Positions 1 through 10,109 of a DNA stretch of 32,763 bases are shown here, piece by piece. A program made the position numbers and the translations under genes. This DNA is from Gnetum montanum (taxonomy: Eukaryota; Streptophyta; Gnetopsida; Gnetales; Gnetaceae): contig MNCI01034718.1 of the NCBI GenBank assembly GCA_015680685.1, positions 1-32,763 on the forward strand, given 5' to 3'. The notes below the pieces were generated by a model that searched no databases, had not been told where the DNA came from, and was given only the letters and a program-made list of their open reading frames with translations. How positions within the stretch are numbered: position 1 is the stretch's first letter; each line of letters starts with the position of its first letter.

Positions 1-1645
1 GGTATCCCCAAGGGATACTTAAGTGGAAATGCTTTAAGTGAAAAACATTAAAATTTCTACATAATTTCTTTTCTTGTAAATCTATAACTTTATAAACATT
101 AGGGCTAATGACATTTGTGGCTTGATATAGGCTTGACCACATAGGAGAAAACTTAATTCGTGGACCTATCTAACCTAGGACCCTACCTCTCTTAAGAATT
201 AGAGTACATTCCTTAAAACCTTTTACTGAATATTTCTTGTCAAACCATCTTTTCATAATTTTTTGATTATTAAACAAGTTTTCCATTACTTTTATCTTTG
301 TAATATCTAAATTCAAAATATCATTTGTCTATGAAATTAAATGTTCATCAATTAACAAATAATCTAACAAAAATTAATATGTTGAAATTTCTGAATTTAT
401 TGGTAAAATTGGTTCTTTCCTATACATGAGATCATATGGTGTAGCTTTAAATGATTTTTTATAACTAATTTTATAACCTATACTACTCATTGCAATTGTT
501 CATGCCATGGGTAAGACTTTTGAGTTATCATTTTTTCAATCCTAGCTATAACTTTATTAGATGACTCTACTAAACTATTATCTTAAGGATACTGTTTAGT
601 TACATCTTTGATAATAATGTTATGTTATCTAGATGAATTTGTAAACTCTATATATATGAAAGTGGGCCTATTAATGACTAATAAAGCATAAGGATATCCA
701 AACCTAGAAATTATTTCATTTTCTAAAAACTATATATTTCACAAGATGTTGTAGTTTTAGTAGCTTTGGAATCTAACCAATATATACAATAATTAGAAGC
801 AATTAGGATAAACATATGCTGTGTTGTTGACGATGCATTGATCACTCCTATAACATCTAAAGACCATTGTGTGAAGTGTTGAGTTTTTATTATGGGTTAT
901 AAAGCTAAACTATTTGAATATCTACATTTAAACATTTGGCATTGCACATAAGTTTTAACTTTGTTGTAAGCATAATTAAGCATCATATGACTATAGTAAT
1001 ATGCTCTCATAATTTTATACACTAGTGACTGATATCCTATATGTCCTTCATGTAGTTGTCTTAAAGTGATATTAGCTTACTTTTGATCTAGATATTTAAG
1101 AAGTATCCATTCAAAATTTTTCCTAAATAACTTATCATTAATTAAGGTAAATTTAGAACATTTAGATAATAATAAATTTTTTATGTCTAGGAAGCTCTAA
1201 AGGACAATGATGAAAATTTAAATAAAACTTAATATCTCTATACCATGCATCATATAATTAGCTAGAAGAGAATGGGACATTGTCTTCTTCTTTAATAGAT
1301 AGTATTTGAAAAGATATTAACTTTTGATCTTTAGGTACATGAGGTTTTCCTAGAGTTGAAGCCTTAACTATTAGCTTGGTAAGGTCTATCCCTCTCACTA
1401 ATTTGGTTACCTTATATTAAATATCATAATCTTTTAGTTTCATGACTCATTTAGCACTTTTTCTCCTAGGATATTATAATTTGACTAATGAAATAATAGT
1501 TGAAACAAGAACAATAATAAAACATTTATCATTTAGCAAATAGTAGTGGAACTTCTTTAATGATTTAATAATAGTGTATAGTTATTTTTCTACAACTTAA
1601 TATTTTAATTTTGTATCTTTCAAATATGCATACATGAAAGCTACC
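1..1645 (-). pseudogene. Tat-clade Ty3/gypsy pol remnant: RNase H and integrase
   Basis: Read on the minus strand, this is the C-terminal half of a retrotransposon polyprotein. RNase H lies at about 1645-1340 (KYSVVEKQLYTIIKSLKKF, then AKWVMKLKDYDI after a stop). The zinc-binding part of integrase follows at about 1085-915 (LRQLHEGHIGYQSLVYKIM, then YVQCQMFKC). The core (QWSLDVIGVINASSTTQH at about 870-810), a TPYDLMYRK box near 440-415 and the C-terminal segment (KRWFDKKY, FSPMW) continue towards position 20. The QWxLDVIGxINxxSxxQH pattern is typical of Tat/Ogre-type integrases. Many in-frame stops make it non-functional. RNase H is cut at 1645 by another element's LTR. Domain order and family are well supported; exact limits are approximate because of frame breaks. 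Confidence 0.8.
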
Positions 1646-2143
1646 TGTAACATCCCATCCCTTGTTAAGGTTAAAATTGTATTATAACCATGTGATTAAC
1701 CTTTGAAAGAAGGGATGCCTCATTAGGAGGAGTTATGATTATTCATAGTACCCCTTGGGAATAATCTTGACCTATGCCTTTAAGGTTGAGCTTAGAGGTT
1801 GTACTAGCATCAAGTTGCAACGCTAGAATTGGCAAGTGATGGGAGCCAAGTGAACCAAGATAAGAAGGGACTGATTGTCCCTTCACCTAGATGACCTAAC
1901 CATGGTGGTAGTGCTAGATTACCTTTAACACCTTGAGTGTCATTAAAAGATAATCCAAAGGACATTATAGTGTATCATTCACATCAATAAAGGTTTTTTC
2001 TTTATTTTCTTTCCTATTGAATTTAGTGCATCAATAATATTTACCAAGTTACCCCATTATATTTCCATAATAACGTTCACATGTATGATGAATTAAGCAA
2101 CAAATGATAATGTTTTAATGACATCTAGAAATGGGATGTCACA
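1646..2143 (+). mobile_element. 5' LTR of a second retrotransposon inserted in the Tat RNase H
   Basis: The segment begins TGTAACATCCCATCC and ends GGGATGTCACA, a TG...CA LTR with near-inverted ends. It lies directly inside the Tat RNase H frame (flank CTACC) and is followed after two bases by a primer-binding site, which makes it a 5' LTR in plus orientation. LTR starts of the type TGTRACAYCCC followed by a Met primer site are common in plant chromoviruses (Tekay/Reina type); that lineage is inference because no coding domain is present. The 3' part of this element is not in the window. Confidence 0.8.
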
Positions 2144-2145
2144 TT

Positions 2146-2157
2146 TGGTATCGGAGC
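2146..2157 (+). promoter_or_regulatory. Primer-binding site, initiator Met tRNA
   Basis: TGGTATCGGAGC starts two bases after the LTR end. It differs at one position from TGGTATCAGAGC, the usual plant retrotransposon site complementary to the 3' end of initiator Met tRNA. It fixes the LTR border and the element's orientation. Confidence 0.85.
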
Positions 2158-2415
2158 AAACCATGTTTTATAAGCCAAAGTAAATGAAAATACTATTGAA
2201 ATTTTTATCATCTTTATTATTATAAAGTAGAAATACATTAAAGTGGAATACATAAAAAGTAATAAAATNATACTGAATAAAAAGGATGCTATGGAAGAGG
2301 AATGAGAGGCCCAGTTGAAGGCCATTTTAGATCTTCTCAATTCCTTCAAACTGAATTGATCCCTATTTTGTTTTCTCTATTCCTCTATTGTGCTTCCTCT
2401 ACTATATTTTATTTT
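2158..2415 (+). other. Leader of the LTR element, N base, and palindrome spacer
   Basis: 2158-2268 is leader sequence after the primer site and belongs to the left arm. At 2269 there is a single N. The 147-bp spacer (2269-2415) is the only non-palindromic part. It reads from the ATG at 2290 as a short frame with one stop (MEEE, stop, then EAQLKAILDLLNSFKLN), which could be the start of a gag protein, but it is too short to assign. Confidence 0.45.
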
Positions 2416-2526
2416 ATTTTATTACTTTTTATGTATTCCACTTTAATGTATTTCTACTTTATAATAATAAAGATGATAAAAATTTCAATAGTATTTTCAT
2501 TTACTTTGGCTTATAAAACATGGTTT

Positions 2527-2538
2527 GCTCCGATACCA
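2527..2538 (-). promoter_or_regulatory. Primer-binding site, right-arm copy
   Basis: GCTCCGATACCA is the reverse complement of the Met-type primer site at 2146-2157 and sits two bases from the minus-strand LTR copy. Confidence 0.82.
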
Positions 2539-2540
2539 AA

Positions 2541-3038
2541 TGTGACATCCCATTTCTAGATGTCATTAAAACATTATCATTTGTTGCTTAATTCATCATA
2601 CATGTGAACGTTATTATGGAAATATAATGGGGTAACTTGGTAAATATTATTGATGCACTAAATTCAATAGGAAAGAAAATAAAGAAAAAACCTTTATTGA
2701 TGTGAATGATACACTATAATGTCCTTTGGATTATCTTTTAATGACACTCAAGGTGTTAAAGGTAATCTAGCACTACCACCATGGTTAGGTCATCTAGGTG
2801 AAGGGATAATCAGTCCCTTCTTATCTTGGTTCACTTGGCTCCCATCACTTGCCAATTCTAGCTTTGCAACTCCATGCTAGTACAACCTCTAGGCTCAACC
2901 TTAAAGGCATAGGTCAAGATTATTCCCAAGGGGTACTATGAATAATCATAACTCCTCCTAATGAGGCATCTATTATTTCAAAGGTTAATCACATGGTTAT
3001 AATACAATTTTAACTTTAACAAGGGATGGGATGTTATA
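2541..3038 (-). mobile_element. Minus-strand copy of the 498-bp LTR
   Basis: It runs from TGTGACATCCC to GGGATGTTATA on the plus strand, so its terminal CA has become TA. In its own orientation it would be the 5' LTR of an element pointing left. Two 5' LTRs facing each other through their leaders is not a normal product of retrotransposition. Confidence 0.78.
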
Positions 3039-3252
3039 GGTAGCTTTCATGTATGCATATTTGAAAGATACAAAATTAAAATATTAAGTTGTAGAAAAAT
3101 AACTATACACTATTATTAAATCATTAAAGAAGTTCCACTACTATTTGCTAAATGATAAATGTTTTATTATTGTCCTTGTTTCAACTATTATTTCATTAGT
3201 CAAATTATAATATCCTAGGAGAAAAAGTGCTAAATGAGTCATGAAACTACAA
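3039..3252 (+). pseudogene. RNase H fragment of the Tat element, right-arm copy
   Basis: Plus-strand reading repeats the RNase H fragment seen at 1645-1432 (KYSVVEK-like stretch with a stop, then SLKKFHYYLLNDKCFIIV). It breaks off at the N at 3253; sequence beyond does not continue RNase H. Confidence 0.75.
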
Positions 3253-3253
3253 N

Positions 3254-4300
3254 AAAACTTTCGATATAATTAAATTTACCTTAGGCTCCTTTCCTTTATC
3301 TTTTTTTTTGGTGCTATCCTTTTGTTGTTTAGTACTCTCTCCTTTTGTTTGGAACTTAAAATTACTAGGTTAGTAGAACCTTGCCTAGTAGGTTGTTTCT
3401 ATAAAAATAAAAATTTATTAGAAAAAAAATATACAAAATAGAAACAATAAATTAGTCCATTAAATAAAGATTTATAAACCTTAGAACTAAGCTTTATCAC
3501 TACCACACTTTCCCTTGAAGTTGACTAGTCTCTTTTAAAAGTCTAAGTACCTTCCATTGGTTAATTTTGTAGCCTAGACTGCACTACCAATAAATACATA
3601 AAAAAAATTAACAAAAAAGTATAAGAAAATATATAAATATTATATAATACCTTGCTAGTTTCTTCTATATTTTAGGCATGTTTAAAAGTCCTTTAACCTT
3701 TCTTTGCATGCTCAATCTATCTCCTTACATCTCTCTCTTCTTCAAGAAACATGGGATGTAAAGTAGGATTAAAATGAATAAGAAGATTGGTTGAAGCACT
3801 ATAACTTAAAATTAAGGACATGATCATGAGTACACAACATATAATGTAAGGGTCTTGTGGATTTTTCTTGATTGTAGCAGCACATTCCATGGTGAGATGA
3901 AGGGTAGAAAAAAGGGAGAATGACTAGTCATAAATCTTGTCAATTTTGACACTATAGAGAATGGAGATGGAATAGGCACTAAAACCTTACTATGAACAAA
4001 TTAACATAATTTAAACTTAATTTCATTAATAAAATCACTGAAATAAAACTAACTTTGGTGCTTAGCAAAATCATGAACATAATTAGATAGCTCTTCTTGG
4101 TAAAACATTTGAAACTTAGGATAGAAATAAAGGGATTAGCGGATTCTTCCTTGAGTGAAAACCTTAAAATAGACCAAATATCAGATGAAGTAATCACTAA
4201 TGGCCTAAATGTCATTTGTGTAGGAGAACATTTATTTTTAATACAAACATTACATCATTGTACTATCATATTTTGCAATATGATGCTTTAACAATAGGAA
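3254..4300 (-). other. Unassigned; possible decayed exon/intron stretch on the minus strand
   Basis: No known family was recognised. On the minus strand there are blocks resembling plant exons with splice-like borders. An A/T-rich stretch ends in TTTTTATAG near 3400. It is followed by a Lys/Gln-rich frame (GESTKQQKDSTKKKDKGKEP) that ends at AAG|GTAAAT near 3285. A second block with LEEERDVRR and IEHAKKG separated by stops precedes AAG|GTATTATAT near 3655. A 78-codon minus frame covers 3979-4215. Stops interrupt most blocks. It could be a dead host gene or a retroelement 3' region; no function is proposed. Confidence 0.25.
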
Positions 4301-5274
4301 AGACAAGCAGCTAAGATAATCTTAAGGTGTTGAGATATTGAAATTCCTCCACTTCAAGTAACATTCAAAATTGGAAGTAGCAACTACATTATTTTGATGC
4401 AAAAGAATAGATAATAATTAAGGGTTACCTAAAGGAGCTTACACTTCATAGGGACACCCAAGATTCATGATGTCACTTGTAGAAATCTTCCAATCTTTCT
4501 ACTAATGCTACACTACAGGAAAACACTTCTTGTCTTATGTATTTATGGAAGAAATCAAGAACCTTGGCTAGGAGAAAAGAGTTAGTATTAACTTAAGCTA
4601 TTTAATAATTAATTAAAAATAAAGCTTACTCTTCATGATTTTGTAATTGATTGGTTAAGAAAATTAGTGTTATCTCTAGCTAAATGCATAGTACTCTTTG
4701 AGATAATTCCAACAGCACCAATTTTGTTAAAATTTGACTTATGGATTAAGAGATATGGTGTTTCTTAGGTTGTGTGTAATTATTAAAATTAAAATCTTTT
4801 AGAATTTTAAATTTAAATTTACTTAGAAAAGAAAAAGAAAATTAGGATGTCATGGATTCAAACCCAACCCCCAGTTTGAAAACTTTTTTATTAATTAAAT
4901 TATTAGTATTATTATTATTATTAGGGTCATGGCCCTAACCTTAATGGCTAGGACTTGTAGCTGGCTTGCACTCTAGCATCAAGATGATCTCATCATTACA
5001 ACCATCTCAACAATAGTGTAGTGCCTAGCGTGCCATTATGCTACAAGGCTACAAGGCTTAATCGTAGTGTCAGGGTTGGTCAAGTATAAGTTGGGCTAGT
5101 AATAATAACCTTAACCCACCACACACCTACCGCACTGACCACTATACTATCATTGTCCATCCTTCATCATGTTGTCCATCCTCTACTACATCATGCCCTC
5201 ATCCTATGCCAATGTCTACCTAATTGCCTTTCATGTTTCTACTATTTCTAGCATTGTTATTTGTCAACATTGGG
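4301..5274. other. No gene seen
   Basis: AT-rich sequence with stops in all frames, a TTA/ATT microsatellite-like run near 4894-4922, and from about 4930 a more GC-rich stretch with many Thr/His/Ser-like codons leading into the 45-bp array. Nothing recognisable. Confidence 0.5.
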
Positions 5275-6148
5275 AGTCATTACCTCCTCTAGTGCACCGT
5301 AGACATCCTTGATGTTGGGAATCATTGCCTCATTTAGTACACATGGGTGTCTACTATGCATTAGGAATTATCACCCCCTCTAGTCCACTATGAACACTAT
5401 TGGTGCCATGAATCATCGTCCCCTCCAATGCACCACAAACATTGCTAGCACTAGGAATCATTGTTCCCTCCAGTGCACCATAGACACTATTGGTATCAGG
5501 AATCGTCACCCACTTCGATGCACCATGGACACTGCTGGCACCAAGAATCGTCACCTCCTCTAGTTCACCATAGAAAATTTCAATGCCAAGAATCATCACT
5601 CACTTTAGCACACTATGAACACTATCGATGCCTAGAATTGTTGTTTCCTTTGGCACATCACGGATACTATTGATGCCAAAAATCATCGTCTCCTTCAGTG
5701 CACCATAGATACTGTTGGTGCTTCCTTTGGCACACCATGGATACTACTAGTTCTAAGAATCATTGTATTCTTTAATGCACCATAGATACTACTATTATCA
5801 AGAATCATCATTTCCTCTAGCACATTGTGGACACTGCTGGTGTAGAGAATCATTCCTCCCTTTGGTGCACTATGGCCATTGCCAACGTTGAGAATCATTG
5901 TAGTCTCTAGCACACTATAAATACCATTGATCTTGGGAATTTTTGCCTCCTCTTGCACACTACAAATACTACTGGTGCCAAGAATCACCGTCCTCTCTAG
6001 TGCATCATGTACACTACTAGCATCAAGAATCATTACCTCCTCTAGTGCAACATAGACACTGCTAGTGCTGAGAATCATCATCTTTCTAGTGAACTACAGA
6101 TACCACTGATGCAGATAATCATTGTCTCCTCTAGTACCATTATAGGGA
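5275..6148 (-). repeat. 45-bp tandem array, about 19.5 units, readable as a 15-residue repeat
   Basis: Units begin with AATCAT-like sequence at 5275, 5320, 5366, 5411, 5456, 5501, 5546, 5591, 5636, 5681, then 5758, 5803, 5848, 5893, 5938, 5983, 6028, 6073 and 6117. Spacing is 45 bp almost throughout; 5681-5758 is two units with 13 bp lost. On the minus strand the unit reads as MILGTSSVHGALEE plus one variable residue, open at 6081-5719 and 5599-5357 with a frame change at the short unit. Units are about 70-80% alike by eye, yet their length is kept as a multiple of three. It may be a protein-coding repeat or an old minisatellite. The plus strand is also partly open with the same period, so coding strand is not settled. 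Confidence 0.85.
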
Positions 6149-6194
6149 AACCATCACCTACCTTATGTCATGTTGATCTACACATATGGCTGCC

Positions 6195-6400
6195 TTAATC
6201 TTGTAGGACCTGGTAAGGGTCGTGTAGGCCCACTTGAGCCTCGCAGGCCTTACCTAGGCCTCCTATGCCTTAGCAATGGTTGTGCAAGCCCACCTTGGCC
6301 ATGTAGGCCCTACCTAGGCCATGTAGGTCCCACCTAGGCCATGCAAGCCCTTGTGAGGACTACATAGAACCAACTTGGGCCATCTAGGCCCTAATAGAGA
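6195..6400. repeat. GC-rich array of about 20-bp units
   Basis: Variants of GTAGGCCCTACCTAGGCCAT recur, best aligned at about 6305-6350, with weaker copies from 6218. The block is far richer in G and C than its flanks and starts shortly after the 45-bp array. GGCCTACCTAGGCC-type units are partly self-complementary. Confidence 0.6.
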
Positions 6401-6420
6401 CTACATAAGCAACTGCAACC

Positions 6421-8251
6421 TTCACCCACTATCATTTCCACTCTCCTTGTGCATCCTACTTATTGCTTTTGTGTCCTTCTAGATACTACCACCATCCTTA
6501 CTCTTTCCATCATCCCTATCCTTACCCCTAGGGATAGAAAATTTCTTCTATCAATTGATGAAGAATTTAAATTTTTTGTCAACGGATAGAGAATTTGAAT
6601 TTTTTATCAACTAACAAAGAATTCAAAATTTCCATTAGTTAGAAAGAAGAAAATTAGTTTAAAATTAGAAATGTGAAACAAAATAAAAATTAAAAGATAA
6701 TTTGATGTTGTGGTAGCAAGTAAGATAAAAATTTTGCAATTAAGCATGCTCGTCCTAGAGTAGTACTAGGATGGAAGATGTCTAGGGAAGTCTTTAAAAA
6801 TGTGAAATATTTTTTGAAACTTAAAATAGCTGTAAATCACAATTTTGAAGTTCATTTTTAATCAAATAAAAATTTCTCCCAATAGATTTGAACCTTCTAG
6901 ACATCATGGAACAATCAGATTCTACTTTTGCATAATGGAAAATTTGTTTTCAAGCCATCATTTAGGATCACAAAAGAATTAGGATTCAGTGGTCAAGCAT
7001 AAGTTCATGATAGTTCTAACCTCTCATGAAACCAATTAACTATCTTGTGATCCATAAATTGAACCATAAAGGCCAAGGATTGCCAACACTTGATTTCATC
7101 AACATACCAATGTTTGGAACTTGAAGAGTACATTGAAGAATGATGCAGACCCAAGTCAATGACCAAATGAATGCCCTTAAGGAGTATATTAATGAAATCA
7201 GGGGTATCCAAGAGGAACTTCGTTAGTCAAATGAAGGATTTGGAACATGTCTAAAGAAATTATGAAATTGTCCCAAACTTTAGAAAGAAAATGGTAGAAG
7301 GTATAAGAAAAAATGGATTTATTTGCAAACTCCATCAAGTAATTAACCATTCATTTCACCCAACCTTTTAATCCAAGCCACTTTGCACCTAGGTACTAAC
7401 ATCAAGATCAGTTCCCACATTACAGAGATCAAAATCAAGATCAACTTCTTGAAGAACTATTCCTTGACCCTCTTTACTTCTCAGCTTCTCTAGGCAGGCC
7501 TACATGAGAGTGACTTCTATATTTGGCCTAGATCATGTGATTTCATCCTACCTTAACTACTCTATTTCTAGGGTGGAAATATGGCAAATAGATTCCACTT
7601 CAATCTCTTCTTGTAATTTCCTGGTCACATGTGTGATCTTAGATACTTATTCTTGTTGTTGTGCTTATTGCTAATGTGTTCCTCTTTCTCCCCTCAGTGT
7701 TTTCTTTCTAGGCTACAATGGCCCTTCTAATTGCAATTCCCATCTTGGTGCCATTTCCAATCACATAGATAACCCTAGATCAATTGTGTTAGTTTCATCT
7801 CTTAAGCCTAAATACTCTCTAATCATTTTTTAAGGTTATCAATGGCAAAAGATTGACAATTAAGTTTTCAAGTGGTTGTACATGCATAGGAATGTTTTAT
7901 TTTGAAGTATTGGTTTCAAAGATAGTTAGTTGTTGGTATTTTATCTTTTTAACATCATTTTCATATTAGTTTAATGTTGAATCAGTGTGTCTTAGTAAAA
8001 TTTATTGGAAAATTTGGGAATTGATGCCCCCATGATGTAGAGAATACCTTTGGGAGCTTAGGGATTAAAATATGGATCAAATTAGGTATGTTGTAAGGAG
8101 GTTATGACTTCTAGAAGATTATGGATTTTGAAAATTGAAAAATTTACCTTCACATTTGAAGCAAAATGTAAATTTGATATTAAGTGTCATGTGTATATAT
8201 AATTTTTTTATGTTGCATTGATGGAGATGCATTGACACAATAGACTACATC
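6421..8251. other. No recognised gene
   Basis: Low-complexity AT-rich DNA with stops in every frame. A short plus-strand frame at 7143-7229 (MMQTQVNDQMNALKEYINEI onward) has heptad-like spacing and resembles the N-terminal coiled coil of some gag proteins, but nothing downstream confirms it. Sequence up to 8251 is the original target region of the Athila-like element that starts at 8257. Confidence 0.4.
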
Positions 8252-8256
8252 AATGG

Positions 8257-9194
8257 TGATAAGCATCAAAGTGTCATGTCAATGGACCCTTGTTGACATG
8301 GCCTTGTCGACATGGCCTTATTTACATGGTGTTGCCCCCTCAACGGGGCCACATCAACATAGCATTTGCTATGTCTGTGGGCCCTATTGATGCATAACAA
8401 AAACTATCAATATGAGCTCACAACCATGTTTATGAAAAGGTAAGTCATAGTAGTAGCAAAGCTCTTGTAGTTTTTCCATTTGAAAGTTAGAATATTTATC
8501 TAAGTGCTAGCAGAAGGAGTCAAAAAGTGTAAAAATATTTATTCATGCACTATTGTACCTAAACCACACTAGTATGTATGGTAATAAATACAAGCCTTTT
8601 GATCACACCTTGTAGCACTTAGACTAGATTAATTATTTATTTATGTATTCATTATCTTCATTAAATATGCAATTAATTAAGCTAAATTGGACTTTAAGAA
8701 AATATTTAATTATTTAATCTAAATATATTAAACACATAAGTATGATTTCTTTGAGCGTAAACACATATTTGCTTAGTAATCCCAATAGCGTAATTGCTTG
8801 GTGTGCCTAGTAGCATAGCGCTTGGTAACCTAGCAGTGGATACATGGGTTTAGGATGTGTATGGAAAGTGGGAAGGAATGCTTATGGTAGGACTAGTTAG
8901 AGATTACTTAATTAGTTAAATTAGATTAGTGATTAAATCACTTCATCTTAACTCTAAGTACCAAGAAATATAAAATATAAAATAATAAAAATCATATGCC
9001 TCAATTACACTTAACCATACCCTTGTGCATCACAAGTGTAATTAGGAAGACAATAAATAACTATTAAGGTAAGGTTCATTTCTTGGAAGACTATTGTACC
9101 AGAAGACATAGAGTCTATAGAATTTGATTGGATCACACATGAATGCTTCATGATTCATATGGTTGAGTGTAGGGGTACCTTCAACCACTCATCA
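8257..9194 (+). repeat. 5' LTR of copy 1
   Basis: 938 bp from TGATAAGC to CTCATCA. U3 (8257-8400) holds several short repeats around TCAATGGACCC, GACATGGCC and GGGCC. The TATA region corresponding to 22947 in the 3' LTR is decayed here (ACTATCAATATGAG near 8403). It aligns along its length with 22806-23737, with roughly one difference in eight bases by eye, so the insertion is old. Confidence 0.88.
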
Positions 9195-9195
9195 T

Positions 9196-9213
9196 TAGCA
9201 TTGTTGCTGGGGA
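9196..9213 (+). promoter_or_regulatory. Decayed tRNA-Asp primer-binding site
   Basis: TAGCATTGTTGCTGGGGA aligns with TGGCGCCGTTGCCGGGGA, the site used by Athila-type plant elements. All five differences are G to A or C to T. It begins two bases after the LTR end. Confidence 0.82.
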
Positions 9214-9847
9214 TCCTTTCTATTTAAAATGTGCACTATCTAGGATTAGTGAACATTATTAATATTGTTGGATGAACCACAAGGTCAACATTATTCTCAA
9301 ATTATATAATTACAAAAGCACACTAATTATTTTATTTATTATAAAATGTCTTCTTCTCACAAGTGTGATGATGTCTTATTTAAACACATAAGTATGATTT
9401 CTATGAGTGTAAATACATATTTTCTTAGTAATCCCAACAGCGTTATTGCTTGGTGTGCCTAGTAGTGTAGTGCTTGGTAACCTAGCAGTGGATACATGGG
9501 TTTAGGATGTGTATGGAAAGTGGGAAGGAATTCTTATATTAGGACTAGTTAGAGATTACTTAATTAGTTAAATTAAATTAGTGATTAAATCACTTCATCT
9601 CAACTCTAAGTACCAAGAAACATAAAATATAAAATAATAAAAATCATATGCCTCAATTACACTTAACCATACCCTTGTGCATCACAAGTGTAATTAGGAA
9701 GACAATGAATAACTATTAAGGTAAGGTTCATTTCTTGGAAGACTAGTGTACCAGAAGACATAGAGTCTATAGAATTTGATTGGATCACACATGAATGCTT
9801 CATGATTCATATGGTTGAGCGTAGGGGTACCTTCAACCACTCATCAT

Positions 9848-9865
9848 CAGTGTTGTTGCTGGGGA
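9848..9865 (+). promoter_or_regulatory. Second, duplicated tRNA-Asp-type primer site
   Basis: CAGTGTTGTTGCTGGGGA lies exactly 652 bp after the first site and differs from it at a few transitions. It keeps the G at position 5 that the first copy has lost. Confidence 0.75.
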
Positions 9866-10109
9866 TCCTTTCTATTTAAAATGTGCACTATCTAGGATTA
9901 GTGAACATTATTAATATTGTTGGATGAACCCCCAAGGTCAACATTATTCTCAAATCATATAATTACAAAAGCACACTAATTATTTTACTTATTATAAATA
10001 TCAAACCACCAATCCCACAAGAATGCAAAGTAATATATACTCATCTAGGTGAGTATGTACCTAACTTCACTTTCATCCTATATCAGGATGAGCAATTAGG
10101 ATAGCATGC

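Larger units (their letters stand above)
1432..2268 (+). repeat. Left arm of a large inverted repeat
   Basis: This 837-bp arm is the near-exact reverse complement of 2416-3252. Paired positions add to 4684 at both ends, so insertions and deletions cancel or are absent. It holds RNase H sequence of the minus-strand Tat element, a complete 498-bp LTR, a primer site and about 110 bp of leader. Arms differ at scattered bases (for example around 1711-1716 and 1874). The arm's inner end stops exactly at the N at 2269. Confidence 0.93.
2416..3252 (-). repeat. Right arm of the large inverted repeat
   Basis: This is the reverse complement of 1432-2268 with a few percent of substitutions by eye. It ends one base before the N at 3253. 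The segment between the two Ns (2270-3252) therefore contains exactly the spacer plus this arm, which is what a misplaced or folded-back contig would look like. The substitutions mean it is not a simple copy of the same read set. Confidence 0.92.
8728..10015 (+). repeat. 652-bp direct tandem duplication covering LTR 3' part, primer site and leader
   Basis: 8728-9379 is repeated at 9380 to about 10015 with a constant offset of 652 and only a few percent mismatch, far less than the two LTRs differ. The second unit therefore contains a partial LTR (9380-9846) and a second primer site. The similarity fades after about 9995. It arose after insertion, by unequal recombination or slippage, or is an assembly duplication. 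Confidence 0.88.

Noticed and set aside
2125-2559. Two open frames with the same hydrophobic C-terminal sequence on opposite strands
   Set aside because: They are the two arms of the inverted repeat read through LTR and leader sequence, not membrane proteins.
4850-4875. GGATTCAAACCC resembling a tRNA T-arm or a primer site
   Set aside because: No cloverleaf can be formed around it and no LTR end lies next to it.
5461-5673. Plus-strand 70-codon frame in the 45-bp array
   Set aside because: It has the same 15-residue period but covers only five units; the minus strand is open over more units. Kept as part of the array, not as a gene.
5275-6148. CRISPR-like array
   Set aside because: Units are contiguous 45-mers that vary along their whole length, with no constant repeat and separate spacers, and the DNA is clearly plant nuclear.
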